Source: Acidobacteriota bacterium
GTDB lineage: Bacteria > Acidobacteriota > Terriglobia > Acidiferrales > UBA7541
Length of the DNA stretch: 29,681 nt
Reading direction: 5' to 3'
Assembly: GCA_003131985.1 (NCBI GenBank)
Contig: PKWH01000312.1
Location: 977-30,657 of the forward strand
Under the pieces are notes generated by a model, which was given only the letters and a program-made list of their open reading frames with translations, did not search any database and had not been told where the DNA came from. Of the stretch, positions 1-7,993 are shown one piece after another; positions within the stretch are counted from its first letter, which is position 1; each line of letters starts with the position of its first letter. The position numbers and the translations under genes were made by a program.

Positions 1-335
1 CCGGCGGCCAGGATGCAATTAAATATCCCCCAGCCGAAGGTTCCGCCGGTCTCTTCCGTAATCAACCTCGCAATCTCCGGTTGACGGGAATCCATCACGT
101 CAGCTGCCTTCAGAAACAGACTGCGGCGCATTCCAGGCGGCGTCGCGCTCCAAGCGGGGAAAGCCACGGATGCAGCCTCAACCGCGCGCGCGACATCCTG
201 ACGCCCAGCCGCGGCCACGCGCGCAATCACTTCACCCGTGAATGGATTTCTCTTCTCGTACGTTCCGCCATCGGCAGCATCAGTCAGTCCGCCATTGATG
301 AACATCTGTTGGTTGCGTATCGTATTTGCTGGCAC
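1..335 (-). CDS. aldehyde dehydrogenase, N-terminal part (runs off the window)
   Basis: The reverse strand from a GTG at 333-335 reads open to the window edge (111 complete codons). The protein starts VPANTIRNQQMFINGG and continues with the typical aldehyde dehydrogenase N-terminal strand (KRNPFTGEVIARVAAAG), the FPAWSATPPGMRRSLFLKAAD helix and ETGGTFGWGIFN. The last motif resembles the ETGxxxGWxxFN stretch of the vanillin/salicylaldehyde dehydrogenase branch of the NAD(P)-dependent superfamily. The catalytic Cys and Glu lie beyond the window and cannot be checked. AGGAG sits 6-7 nt upstream of the GTG, which fixes the start. It is divergent from the MFS gene, so oxidation of an imported aromatic or other aldehyde is a reasonable guess. 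The family is clear; the substrate is inferred. Confidence 0.85.
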   Translation of the reverse strand, partial: MPANTIRNQQMFINGGLTDAADGGTYEKRNPFTGEVIARVAAAGRQDVARAVEAASVAFPAWSATPPGMRRSLFLKAADVMDSRQPEIARLITEETGGTFGWGIFNCILAA

Positions 336-392
336 TCGTTTCTCCTGGCGGACAGTTGTACCATTAATCTTAATCAATCTTTGGCGCGCCGC

Positions 393-398
393 ATTATA
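393..398 (-). promoter_or_regulatory. candidate -10 box for the aldehyde dehydrogenase gene
   Basis: Read on the minus strand, 398-393 is a perfect TATAAT, 58 nt before the dehydrogenase GTG. No good -35 box is seen at the right distance, so this is a weak call resting on the -10 match and its place in the divergent intergenic region. Confidence 0.25.
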
Positions 399-434
399 TC
401 TTCCGCAAAACAATCGATTATCGCACAGGAGGAA

Positions 435-515
435 ATGTTGACGACTTCAGCAGGTAAAAGTCACAGAGTAAAACTTCCACCGGAAGCTGTTGCTATGCTT
501 GCTCTCGCAAGTTGA
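435..515 (+). CDS. possible 26-codon leader ORF upstream of the MFS gene
   Basis: ATG at 435 (or TTG at 438) opens a 26-codon frame ending in TGA at 513-515, giving MLTTSAGKSHRVKLPPEAVA and a short hydrophobic end. It is preceded by AGGAGG at 427-432, which is 2 nt from the ATG and 5 nt from the TTG, so the TTG has the better spacing. The stop overlaps the AAGGAG (515-520) that serves the transporter start at 530, an arrangement that would allow translational coupling. The peptide matches no family I recognise. Its only support is the strong ribosome binding site and the tight placement; it may be chance. Confidence 0.3.
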   Translation: MLTTSAGKSHRVKLPPEAVAMLALAS

Positions 516-529
516 AGGAGAAAAGCTTG

Positions 530-1756
530 GTGCGCGATTCGCGGGGCTACCAAACCGGCCTTGTTGTTCTAGTGTTCTTCACTTGGGGTACCGTATTCCT
601 TGACCGGATGAGCCTCGTCTATCTCGCTCCGTTCATCGCGCCCGATCTTCACCTTTCCCACGGTCAAGTTGGTCTCCTGGTATCATCGCTCGCTCTCACC
701 TGGGCAGTGTCTTCTTTAATTTTCGGAGCGCTTTCGGATCGCATTGGCCGGCGTCCGGTACTGATTCCCGCGGTGTTTATATTTTCTATTTTGTCCTGGC
801 TTTCAGGCATCGCTCGATCTTTTGCACAGCTCTTCGTTATCCGCTCGCTGATGGGCGTGGCGGAAGGACCCACTTGGTCCACAATCACCGCAACGGTGGA
901 AGCGTCTTCGACCCCCGAATCGCGAGGGCGGAATGTCGGCATCGTCGTCAGCGCTGCCGCTCTTGTGGGACTAGCCATTGCTCCAGTGCTCACCACGCAA
1001 GTCGCCGCCCGCTATGGGTGGCGCTCCGCTTTCTTCATCGCCGGAGTTCCGGGCGTCATCCTAGGTTTGCTCCTTTGGCGCTACCTACGAGAACCAAAAC
1101 CGGCTGACTCTCACACGGGGCACCTCAAACCTTCCCTGAAAGGGAATCTCTCGATCCTGCGGATTCGAAACATATGGCTTTGCTGTATTGCGAGCGCCGG
1201 CTTCATGACCTGGCTCTACGTGATGAACGCTTTTGCGCCTCTTTACATCACTGAAGTCTCTAAACATTCCGCTACGTTGGCGGGCTTGGTAATCGGAGCC
1301 AGCGGCCTGGGAGCGTTCGTCTGGGGTTGGATTTTCCCGTGGATCTCCGACCGCGTCGGCCGCAAGCCCACGCTCCTCTTCGTAGCGCTTCTTTCTGCAG
1401 CCGTGCCCTTGACCTATCAAATATCCTATCTGGTCGCGCACCCGTGGCTAATGGCGACGGCGGGATTCATCGCCAACGGAGGACAAGGAATCGCAGCGCT
1501 GACCATCGTTCTAATTCCCACGGAGAGCGCGCCCCCACAATTTGCTGCGACTGCGATCGGATTGTCCACACTCGTAGGAGAACTGTGTGGAGGCACGCTG
1601 TCGCCAGCTATTGCCGGCGCTTTCGCCGAACACTATGGTCTCGTCGCGCCACTGTGGATCGCCGCCGGCGGAGCAATCCTCGTTTTCTTCGCAGCCCTAT
1701 TTATGCGCGAGACGGCGCCGTCACAGCGCAGAGAGCCCTCGCAAGCTCCCGCCTAA
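530..1756 (+). CDS. MFS transporter (anion/aromatic-acid symporter type)
   Basis: Predicted 12-helix inner-membrane permease of 408 residues. Both halves carry the MFS loop signature: SDRIGRRP near residue 70 and SDRVGRKP near residue 273. The N-terminal helix segment with FLDRMSLVYLAPFIAPDL and the later EGPTWS segment resemble the ACS/AAHS groups that import organic anions such as aromatic acids or sugar acids. The frame is open from a TTG at 512, but GTG at 530 is preferred because AAGGAG (515-520) lies 9 nt before it. The divergent partner is an aldehyde dehydrogenase, so the pair may serve uptake and oxidation of one carbon source. The fold is certain; the substrate is not. Confidence 0.88.
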   Translation: MRDSRGYQTGLVVLVFFTWGTVFLDRMSLVYLAPFIAPDLHLSHGQVGLLVSSLALTWAVSSLIFGALSDRIGRRPVLIPAVFIFSILSWLSGIARSFAQLFVIRSLMGVAEGPTWSTITATVEASSTPESRGRNVGIVVSAAALVGLAIAPVLTTQVAARYGWRSAFFIAGVPGVILGLLLWRYLREPKPADSHTGHLKPSLKGNLSILRIRNIWLCCIASAGFMTWLYVMNAFAPLYITEVSKHSATLAGLVIGASGLGAFVWGWIFPWISDRVGRKPTLLFVALLSAAVPLTYQISYLVAHPWLMATAGFIANGGQGIAALTIVLIPTESAPPQFAATAIGLSTLVGELCGGTLSPAIAGAFAEHYGLVAPLWIAAGGAILVFFAALFMRETAPSQRREPSQAPA

Positions 1757-1881
1757 TGTGGTCGCATGAATCCCCACACGATGGTCGGTCGGCGGCAGTT
1801 GGTAGCCACCGATAAAATTTCCGCTAACCGCAGTTGAAGTACCACCCGCCGTATCGTAATCTAGAAGCACTGCATTTCGGC

Positions 1882-1958
<77 letters not shown>

Positions 1959-1963
1959 CTTCT

Positions 1964-2345
1964 TTCTCACACAATGAATGCCGTCTGTCACGGATTGCTC
2001 CACGTGCCCGAGCCAGAATTTGATCAGGTCTTCCGGTGCTCGCTGCTTACGCAACCAAGTCGTACGGAACCTCCGCATCGCATGAAAACCCGCCTTCTCT
2101 ACCTTGAGTTCTTCCAAGATACGATGGAGGGACCTACGAAGCAGATTTGTCTGAGAAACTGGCTTACCCACTTTGTTGGCGAACAAGAATCCCGGTTGGC
2201 GAGCGCAAATAAAAGTCTTGAGCAATTTCGCCAGGTCAGAATCGATGTCCACTTGTCGGTAAGCGTTCTTGGTCTTTGGTGTTTGAATAGCACCTTCCCA
2301 ACAAGAGGGCACCATGCTTCATTCCGAACACCTTTCGCAACCACT
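1964..2345 (-). pseudogene. tyrosine recombinase (integrase) C-terminal remnant
   Basis: The minus strand encodes the catalytic core of a phage/ICE-type integrase: QTPKTKNAYRQVDI, then FHAMRRFRTT (the HxxR box) and KFWLGHVEQSVTD (the LGH box). The expected VTDxYS tyrosine box reads VTDGIHCV instead; inserting one T would restore DGYSLC, so a 1-nt loss at the catalytic Tyr is likely. Upstream, the N-terminal half is missing, and a stop codon plus a frame change (VRNEAW in another frame) mark further damage near 2300-2320. Beyond the remnant the frame only translates the tRNA-Arg complement. It is a dead integrase left by an element that used this tRNA as target; the boundaries are approximate. 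Confidence 0.75.
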
Positions 2346-2375
2346 GATCAGGACCCAATCAAGTACGAGGCGTGA

Positions 2376-3127
2376 CTCGGCGTCGAGTTTGGACGCATCT
2401 CCCCGGTATGTGGCAGCGATTGCGGGTCAAAAAGCATCAATGATTTCATATGTTTTGTCGCCGGCGTAGGCACTTATGTTTCGCGTCATTTAGGGCCGTT
2501 TAGCCCAATTTGGGTCGGTCCTGATGACTTTGATTATGAACTGTACCGAAAAAGTACATAGACGAGTGGCGGAACTGGCTGACGCGCCGGACTCAAAACT
2601 AAAATTAAAAGCTTTCGTAAGGGTGCGTTTCGTGCCGAAGTCGAGTGCTGCGAAAGGATTTGCCGAGAAATCGTTGTTGAGTATCGTTCGGTCCATTGAA
2701 GTGGGTCCTTGGATGATCTCCGAATTGGGAGGAGCAGTGAAGGGCTCTCGAATTGCTGCATGAAAACTACGATCTGGAGGTTGCGGCGTCGTGGAAGCTG
2801 CTGAAAGGCACTAATATTTGGAAGGGGGGTTGGATCTGAACCAACCACCTCCGGTTTAATGAGGAAGAACTTCGGCTTGCGACACAGTGAGGACGCGTCT
2901 GAGTAACCATATGTCCCAGGAATCATCAAACTAATTGTGCAGGCGTCGTCTAGTGATTGGGAGTATCCCCAGTTTTCGCGGACAGGGCCATCCACAATGG
3001 GGACTATTGGCATCTATCGGTTCGCCCGTCTTCCGTAAGGGCGAATGGGAGAGAAGATACTGCAAATAATATTCCATTACGTAGTTGATATATGTATAGA
3101 TTTAGTGATGGATTATAGATAAGGTGC
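2376..3127. other. non-coding stretch between the integrase scar and the regulator
   Basis: I see no credible protein gene on either strand; the short open frames show no family motif. It holds the tRNA-Leu fragment (about 2568-2606) and an imperfect hairpin at 2824-2852 (GGTTGG/CCAACC core with a 7-nt loop, extended by G-rich and C-rich flanks). The last 60 bases are AT-rich and contain TTGATA at 3085-3090 and TATAGA-like hexamers. These could form the promoter of the regulator, but no pair has ideal spacing. Confidence 0.5.
2568..2606 (+). pseudogene. tRNA-Leu 5' fragment
   Basis: TGGCGGAACTGG, TGACGCG and GGACTCAAAA match the D arm and anticodon loop (CAA) of bacterial tRNA-Leu. The anticodon stem is not closed on its 3' side, and no matching acceptor 3' strand or CCA follows. 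A GTGCG/CGTGC-like segment and TCGAGT further down could be decayed variable and T arms. The acceptor 5' strand also seems one base short. This is a broken copy, probably left by recombination at a tRNA gene. Confidence 0.5.
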
Positions 3128-3163
3128 TTGAGCAATACCATTCACGTGGGACTGAGGGTCACC

Positions 3164-3823
3164 GTGGAGAAGAAAATCGGAGTTTTCTTGCAATGCCAGA
3201 ATCGACTGGCAAGGGAATCGATTGCACGGATACTGCAAAAAAGAAGTGACATTCAAGTCGTTCATGGGCGGACCGCAACTTCCGCTTCTGAAGAAGAAAT
3301 TGCAGGGACAAATCCCGATGTCGTTGTCCTCGATTCACTGCAGTTGCTCCCGGAGGAAGAGCCAGTCGCTCCAATTCGAGGTCTAGCAGAGAGCCGCGTC
3401 AAGCGCATACTGATTGCGATGCCGGACGATCCGAAACATTTCTTGAAAGCCATCCGCCGTGGCGCCGTGGGATACGTCCTTTGTGATGCCTCGGCGAGTG
3501 ATGTGGTGGCAGCCATTCGCGGAGTTGGCCAAGGAGACGCGATTTGTCCGCCGCACTATGTTCGTCTGCTGTTCGAGTATATCGCCTTACTGGCGACCCG
3601 TTATCCCAATAGGCAGACAAAGGCGAGTATTGGTCTAACAAGTCGCGAACAGCAGTTAATCCCTTTGATTGGGCGCGGCTTAACAAATAAACAAATTGCC
3701 GGCAGCCTGAATTTGTCGGAGCAAACCGTCAAAAATCACGTCCATCGTATTCTTGGGAAACTCGGAATTGGCGATCGCCTGGATGTGTCCGAAGCTTGCG
3801 AAACGCAGCTTCTTGGAATGTAG
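3164..3823 (+). CDS. LuxR/NarL-type response regulator with atypical receiver
   Basis: DNA-binding regulator of 219 residues with a receiver-like domain (about 3-120) and a C-terminal LuxR helix-turn-helix (about 157-213: LTSREQQLIPLI...SEQTVKNHVHRILGKL). The phosphoacceptor position is kept (VVLDS, Asp57). The acidic pair after strand 1 is replaced by Cys-Gln (FLQCQNRLARE), and the conserved Lys of GYxLKDAS is Cys107 (GYVLCDAS). Normal phosphorylation is therefore doubtful, and control may be by another ligand or by dimerisation. The frame is open from TTG 3128, but GTG 3164 has GAGGG at a 5-nt spacing and starts right at the domain. It stands first before the export genes in the same direction, so it probably controls the polysaccharide locus. 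Confidence 0.88.
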   Translation: MEKKIGVFLQCQNRLARESIARILQKRSDIQVVHGRTATSASEEEIAGTNPDVVVLDSLQLLPEEEPVAPIRGLAESRVKRILIAMPDDPKHFLKAIRRGAVGYVLCDASASDVVAAIRGVGQGDAICPPHYVRLLFEYIALLATRYPNRQTKASIGLTSREQQLIPLIGRGLTNKQIAGSLNLSEQTVKNHVHRILGKLGIGDRLDVSEACETQLLGM

Positions 3824-3844
3824 AACGAGATGTGATTTAGACCT

Positions 3845-3886
3845 AGTACTGAGTGCGGCCCGTTACGGCGACAGGCCGCCCGTACT
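3845..3886 (+). terminator. nested hairpin after the LuxR-type gene
   Basis: AGTAC (3845-3849) pairs with GTACT (3882-3886), and inside it GCGGCC (3855-3860) pairs with GGCCGC (3874-3879) around a 13-nt loop. It starts 22 nt after the stop codon. No T tract follows, so it is either a weak or factor-assisted terminator or a leader structure for the next genes. Confidence 0.4.
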
Positions 3887-3998
3887 CGTTCACGGACCTG
3901 AGAACATCCTCCCTCGTTGGAATCCTAATTGAACCTTCCCCTGCAATTCGCTTTTCGCATACTGTCGCGTGCACGTGTAGCGGTCGCGGAGCAGGCAA

Positions 3999-4376
3999 AT
4001 GAGTCGCATCAAAGTGTTACTGGCAAACCGGCCACGGCTGATTCGGGAACTCGTGATGGCCACAATTTCCGATCAACCCGACATCGAGATCGTAGGTGAG
4101 ATTCAAGAGGAAGTCCAGATATCGAAGGCGGTGGAAGCAGTACGCCCCGATTTTCTGATTGTGGCTCTTGAAAAATCCAATCGTCTGTCCGGCATTTGCC
4201 AAACCGTACTTCGAAGCTTTCCCCAAATTCAAATCATCGCCATCTCATCGGACCGCAATAGTTCGATGTGTTATTGGGCTTCGCTGCACATAGAGTCGCA
4301 TCAGATCGAATGCTCGGAAGCAGGAGTGCTCAGTGCGATTCGCGAAAAAACTCGCCCAATGAATAGGCCGCAATGA
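3999..4376 (+). CDS. stand-alone receiver-like protein lacking the phosphoacceptor Asp
   Basis: A 125-residue single domain with the strand/helix pattern of a response-regulator receiver and no output domain. It starts MSRIKVLLANRPRLIREL, where a normal receiver would have the acidic pair; here it is Asn-Arg. The phosphoacceptor position in DFLIVALEKS is Ala56, and the expected Lys/DAS segment is absent. It therefore cannot be phosphorylated in the usual way and may work by protein contact. It resembles the receiver of the upstream LuxR-type protein (shared NRxxxRE after strand 1), so the two may be paralogous. Its TGA overlaps the ATG of the export gene by 4 nt, so translation of the two is coupled. 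Fold assignment is likely; role is inferred. Confidence 0.7.
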   Translation: MSRIKVLLANRPRLIRELVMATISDQPDIEIVGEIQEEVQISKAVEAVRPDFLIVALEKSNRLSGICQTVLRSFPQIQIIAISSDRNSSMCYWASLHIESHQIECSEAGVLSAIREKTRPMNRPQ

Positions 4377-7300
4377 GGGCCACGAAGCGTCAAATGCTTG
4401 GGACAAACGTGAAGTTAATCCGAGTGTCGGGAACTGGCGTGCGAAAAATCGCATGCGTTTTGATCGCTGTCTTGTTCGGTTGCCTCGCAACCTCGGCGCA
4501 AAGTCAACGTCCTGCTTCCACACCTAGCTCAGATCTCGGCCGCGACAACCTGAGTCGGGTGGCGGCGTCGGCGGCCGACCTTAAAATTGTGCTGCTCAGA
4601 GACGCCGGACTCTTAGTGGAGTTGAGACGATGGATCGCAAAGGATGCAACGGATCATGGCCAAGTGGTCAGCGACTCTGATCTCACGAACGATGCCATTT
4701 TCGAGCGCTTGGGAGCGGACAGCCAGTTTCGCGCCGTGGCAACTCTTCTTGTGCAGCGGTACGGATATCTTTTGCCCAGAGTGAATCCCGATTCAGAACT
4801 CGGCAAGGAACGCGAACTCCTGATTCTGGAGCGAACCAAATGGCTCGCGCAAAGGCAGGAAGAGGAATTATCGATGGCGCGGACGCGGGATTCACGCAAT
4901 CCGCGGAACGCTCAGTCCTGCGATCCGCAGTCAGATCCGGACTGCAACACCGCGCAGACAAACTCCTCGATGACGAGAGGGCAAGCGCAAGGGCAAGAGC
5001 CTGAGACAGGGACGCCGCCGCAGTGGAATTCTCCCGATAAGCAGAATTCGCCGGGTGTGCCTCCGTCTGGCGAACGTCCGGTGGAGCGAACCCAGCTCAT
5101 GCAAACAGGCACTAACTCGGAATTCTATCCCCCGCTCGATTTGGGAGACCGAGCGCAGACGGACCAGTCTTCCAATATCTTCGATGCCGACTCTGCCGGA
5201 GATCAAAATGGAGGGTTTTCAAGGCTTCAGCAAGTCGCGAACCGTCCGGACGGGCAGACGGATTCAGGCTTGACCGACGTGTCTAGCACGAGTGGGACCG
5301 AGCGCGGTGCTTCGGGGTCGGATGGGGTCGCTTTCGGCGGGGCGAACAGTACTGGGGCTAACCCGAACGAAGCCATGGGACGCCAAACGGATATGTATGT
5401 CCCGCGGGGTATGTCTCCGGTTGTTCCGTTGAACCGAAGAAATCAACGGAGTGCGCTCTATCAACCGGCTGAAATGACGCGGACGCTGAGCCCCTATGCC
5501 GATATTCCCTCTCTGTACGACATGTACGTTCAGGCGGTCACTCGTCCGACGACGCCCAGGCGATTTGGATCGGAAGTCTTCGAAAATGGAATTCGAGACC
5601 CCCAGTTGATTCCAATGGACCTTCCGGCCGGTCCAGATTATGTAGTGGGCCCTGGCGATGGTCTTTCGATTGATCTTTGGGGCGGAGTTTCCCAGCGATT
5701 TTTCCGCACCGTGGATCGGGAAGGTCGGATTAGCCTCCCGGAGGCTGGCCCTCTTCTTGTCAGCGGGAAGAGTCTCGCTGACGTCCAGCAGAACTTGCAG
5801 CAAGTTCTGCGGACGCAAGTTCGCGACGTATCCGCGGAAGTCTCGCTCGCCCGCCTGAGGACGATCCGAGTTTATGAGGTCGGCGATGTGGCGAATCCTG
5901 GTGCTTACGACATTAGCTCGCTCTCGACACCGCTCAATGCGTTGTTTGCCGCCGGTGGTCCCACCCCAAAAGGATCGCTCAGAATTGTGAAGCATTTCCG
6001 CGGAAATCAGCTTGTTCAGGAAGTGGATTTGTACGACTTGCTTCTCCACGGGGTAAAAGGTGACATGGTGCGCTTGGATAACGGCGACACCGTTATGGTG
6101 CCCCCGGTTGGCAGGCAGGTAACCGTCGAAGGGATGGTTCGGCGTCCAGCGATCTACGAGCTGAAGGACGAGAAGAGCTTGGCGAGTGTGCTTGAACTGG
6201 CAGGAGGTCTTCTTCCCACTGCTGCGCTTCGCCACATCGAAGTCCAGCGTCTTGTGGCGCACGACAAGCAGACAATGCTGAGCCTGGACATTCCTGAAGT
6301 CGATGATTCCTCCGATGTGACAAAGAAACTCGAGGCCTTCGAGATTCAAGATGGCGATCGCGTCAGAATATTTCCGATCACGCCTTATAACCAGGACGTG
6401 ATCTTCCTCGATGGCCACGTAATCCGTCCAGGACGCTATTCGTATCGCGAAAACATGCGCGTCACTGAAATCATCGCGTCCTACAAGGACCTCCTACCGG
6501 AGCCTGCCACCCGGTACGCCGAAATTATCCGACTCAACCCTCCGGATTTTCATCCCACGGTAGAAAGCTTTGATCTCGCGGACGCGTTCGCCAACCCTTC
6601 GCAGGCGCCGATCCTTCGTCCTATGGATACGGTCCGAATCTTTAGTCGTTACGATTTTGAAAACCCACCGACGGTTTCCGTATGGGGTGATGTGCGAAGG
6701 CCCGGAACCTATAAGACGGCCGGCCAAATTCGGCTCGGTGACGCAGTCCATTTGGCCGGGGGACTTGCGCCGGACGCGCAAACCGAAGATGCCCAGGTCT
6801 TCCGGTATCTGCCTGACGGGAAATTTAAGATCTTCAGCGTGAATCTTAACCAAGCTCTTGAAGGTGATCCGACCGAGGACATTCTACTCCAGCCGCGTGA
6901 CCGGCTGCTGATTCACCGTAATCCGGATGCGGTTGAACCTGCGACCGCATACATACAAGGAGAAGTAGCCAGGCCGGGGCGGTACCCGCTGACAACCAAC
7001 ATGAAGGCGGCGGATTTGATCCGCGTGGGAGGCGGGCTCAAACCGAGCGCTGACACCAATTCAGCCGACCTGACACACTTTGCATATCCGAGCCAGACGT
7101 CATTAGCTGCGCAGCACGAAGTGATTGCGATATCGGCTGCGCTTTCCGGCGACGACAAGGCCGACATTGCAGTTCACAATGGCGACGTTTTGACTATACG
7201 GCAGCTTCCGGGATGGAACGATCTGGGCGCCTCAATCAGTGTAAAAGGTGAAGTCAAGTATCCGGGAACATACGGAATTCGTCCTGGCGAACACCTGAGT

Positions 7301-7981
7301 TCAATCGTGGAACGAGCAGGCGGGTTCCAGCCGGACGCTTACCCCTACGGAGTGATGCTACAGCGAGTGCAGGTGCGCGAATTGGAAGCAAGAGATCGGG
7401 ATCAAATGATTGTGCGTATTAACGATGTGCAGTCAAATCTTCAACTCTTGCCCGATACGGATCCCGATAAGAAAAAAGCCAAAGACATGGCGCTGGCGCA
7501 ATGGCAGACAACGCTTGAGCAATTGAGTGCCACGCCTCCCCTCGGCAGAGTTGCCATAAGGATTTCGCCGGAAATCAACCAATGGAAAGATACAGCCTCA
7601 GACGTGGAAGTTAGAACTGGAGACACACTGGTAGTTCCCAAAAAGCCCAGTTATGTTATGGTCACGGGCCAAGTCTACAATCCTACCGCCGTCGGGTACC
7701 GTCCGGGCAAAAGCGCGCAGTGGTATCTCCGCCAGTCCGGAGGTCCCACTCAGCTCGCCGATAAGAAAGCAGTCTTCGTTATCCGAGCGGATGGCTCAGT
7801 CATCGGGACAAACGGGAGTTTGTGGAGTGGAGACTCGCTGAATGCCACGTTGCGGCCGGGGGACACAGTGGTGGTTCCGGAAAAGGCAATCGGCGGGGGC
7901 ATACAGTGGCAGCTGGTTTTCCTGGCAGCGCAGGTAGCTTCCTCGATTGCCAGCACCGCATTCATTGCTGCTCATTATTAG
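4373..7981 (+). CDS. polysaccharide export outer-membrane protein with multiple SLBB units (Wza-like)
   Basis: A 1202-residue secreted protein, three times the length of E. coli Wza (379). A signal peptide (IACVLIAVLFGCLA, then TSAQS) ends near residue 43, and a Gln/Ser/Asn-rich, probably disordered segment follows to about 340. The poly-export domain begins at about 418 (PDYVVGPGDGLSIDLWGG). About seven SLBB-type units follow near 500, 583, 676, 768, 858, 954 and 1094, each with a G-V-x-x-P-G-x-Y-like turn and a later AGG. A hydrophobic segment lies at the C terminus. It should form the periplasmic/outer-membrane export channel. ATG 4373 overlaps the previous stop; ATG 4394 would also keep the signal peptide. 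No lipobox Cys is obvious, unlike classical Wza. Confidence 0.92.
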   Translation: MRATKRQMLGTNVKLIRVSGTGVRKIACVLIAVLFGCLATSAQSQRPASTPSSDLGRDNLSRVAASAADLKIVLLRDAGLLVELRRWIAKDATDHGQVVSDSDLTNDAIFERLGADSQFRAVATLLVQRYGYLLPRVNPDSELGKERELLILERTKWLAQRQEEELSMARTRDSRNPRNAQSCDPQSDPDCNTAQTNSSMTRGQAQGQEPETGTPPQWNSPDKQNSPGVPPSGERPVERTQLMQTGTNSEFYPPLDLGDRAQTDQSSNIFDADSAGDQNGGFSRLQQVANRPDGQTDSGLTDVSSTSGTERGASGSDGVAFGGANSTGANPNEAMGRQTDMYVPRGMSPVVPLNRRNQRSALYQPAEMTRTLSPYADIPSLYDMYVQAVTRPTTPRRFGSEVFENGIRDPQLIPMDLPAGPDYVVGPGDGLSIDLWGGVSQRFFRTVDREGRISLPEAGPLLVSGKSLADVQQNLQQVLRTQVRDVSAEVSLARLRTIRVYEVGDVANPGAYDISSLSTPLNALFAAGGPTPKGSLRIVKHFRGNQLVQEVDLYDLLLHGVKGDMVRLDNGDTVMVPPVGRQVTVEGMVRRPAIYELKDEKSLASVLELAGGLLPTAALRHIEVQRLVAHDKQTMLSLDIPEVDDSSDVTKKLEAFEIQDGDRVRIFPITPYNQDVIFLDGHVIRPGRYSYRENMRVTEIIASYKDLLPEPATRYAEIIRLNPPDFHPTVESFDLADAFANPSQAPILRPMDTVRIFSRYDFENPPTVSVWGDVRRPGTYKTAGQIRLGDAVHLAGGLAPDAQTEDAQVFRYLPDGKFKIFSVNLNQALEGDPTEDILLQPRDRLLIHRNPDAVEPATAYIQGEVARPGRYPLTTNMKAADLIRVGGGLKPSADTNSADLTHFAYPSQTSLAAQHEVIAISAALSGDDKADIAVHNGDVLTIRQLPGWNDLGASISVKGEVKYPGTYGIRPGEHLSSIVERAGGFQPDAYPYGVMLQRVQVRELEARDRDQMIVRINDVQSNLQLLPDTDPDKKKAKDMALAQWQTTLEQLSATPPLGRVAIRISPEINQWKDTASDVEVRTGDTLVVPKKPSYVMVTGQVYNPTAVGYRPGKSAQWYLRQSGGPTQLADKKAVFVIRADGSVIGTNGSLWSGDSLNATLRPGDTVVVPEKAIGGGIQWQLVFLAAQVASSIASTAFIAAHY

Positions 7982-7993
7982 AGAGATCGAGGA

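Noticed and set aside
81..434. Long plus-strand open frame upstream of the transporter (81-515)
   Set aside because: Most of it is antisense to the aldehyde dehydrogenase gene, whose minus-strand translation carries clear family motifs. Only the last 26 codons have a ribosome binding site and are listed separately.
1974..2375. 133-codon plus-strand open frame
   Set aside because: It is the antisense of the integrase remnant, and its translation shows no family motif.
2941..2995. tRNA-Glu-like stretch (GCGTCGTCTAGTGATTGGGAG and following)
   Set aside because: The D-arm resemblance is suggestive, but the anticodon stem does not pair and no T arm or acceptor 3' strand follows.
2534..3013. 159-codon minus-strand open frame
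   Set aside because: No recognisable motif or ribosome binding site; it runs across the tRNA-Leu fragment and looks like chance.
5264..6418. 384-codon minus-strand open frame
   Set aside because: Fully antisense inside the export gene, with biased, low-information translation; an expected shadow of GC-rich coding sequence.
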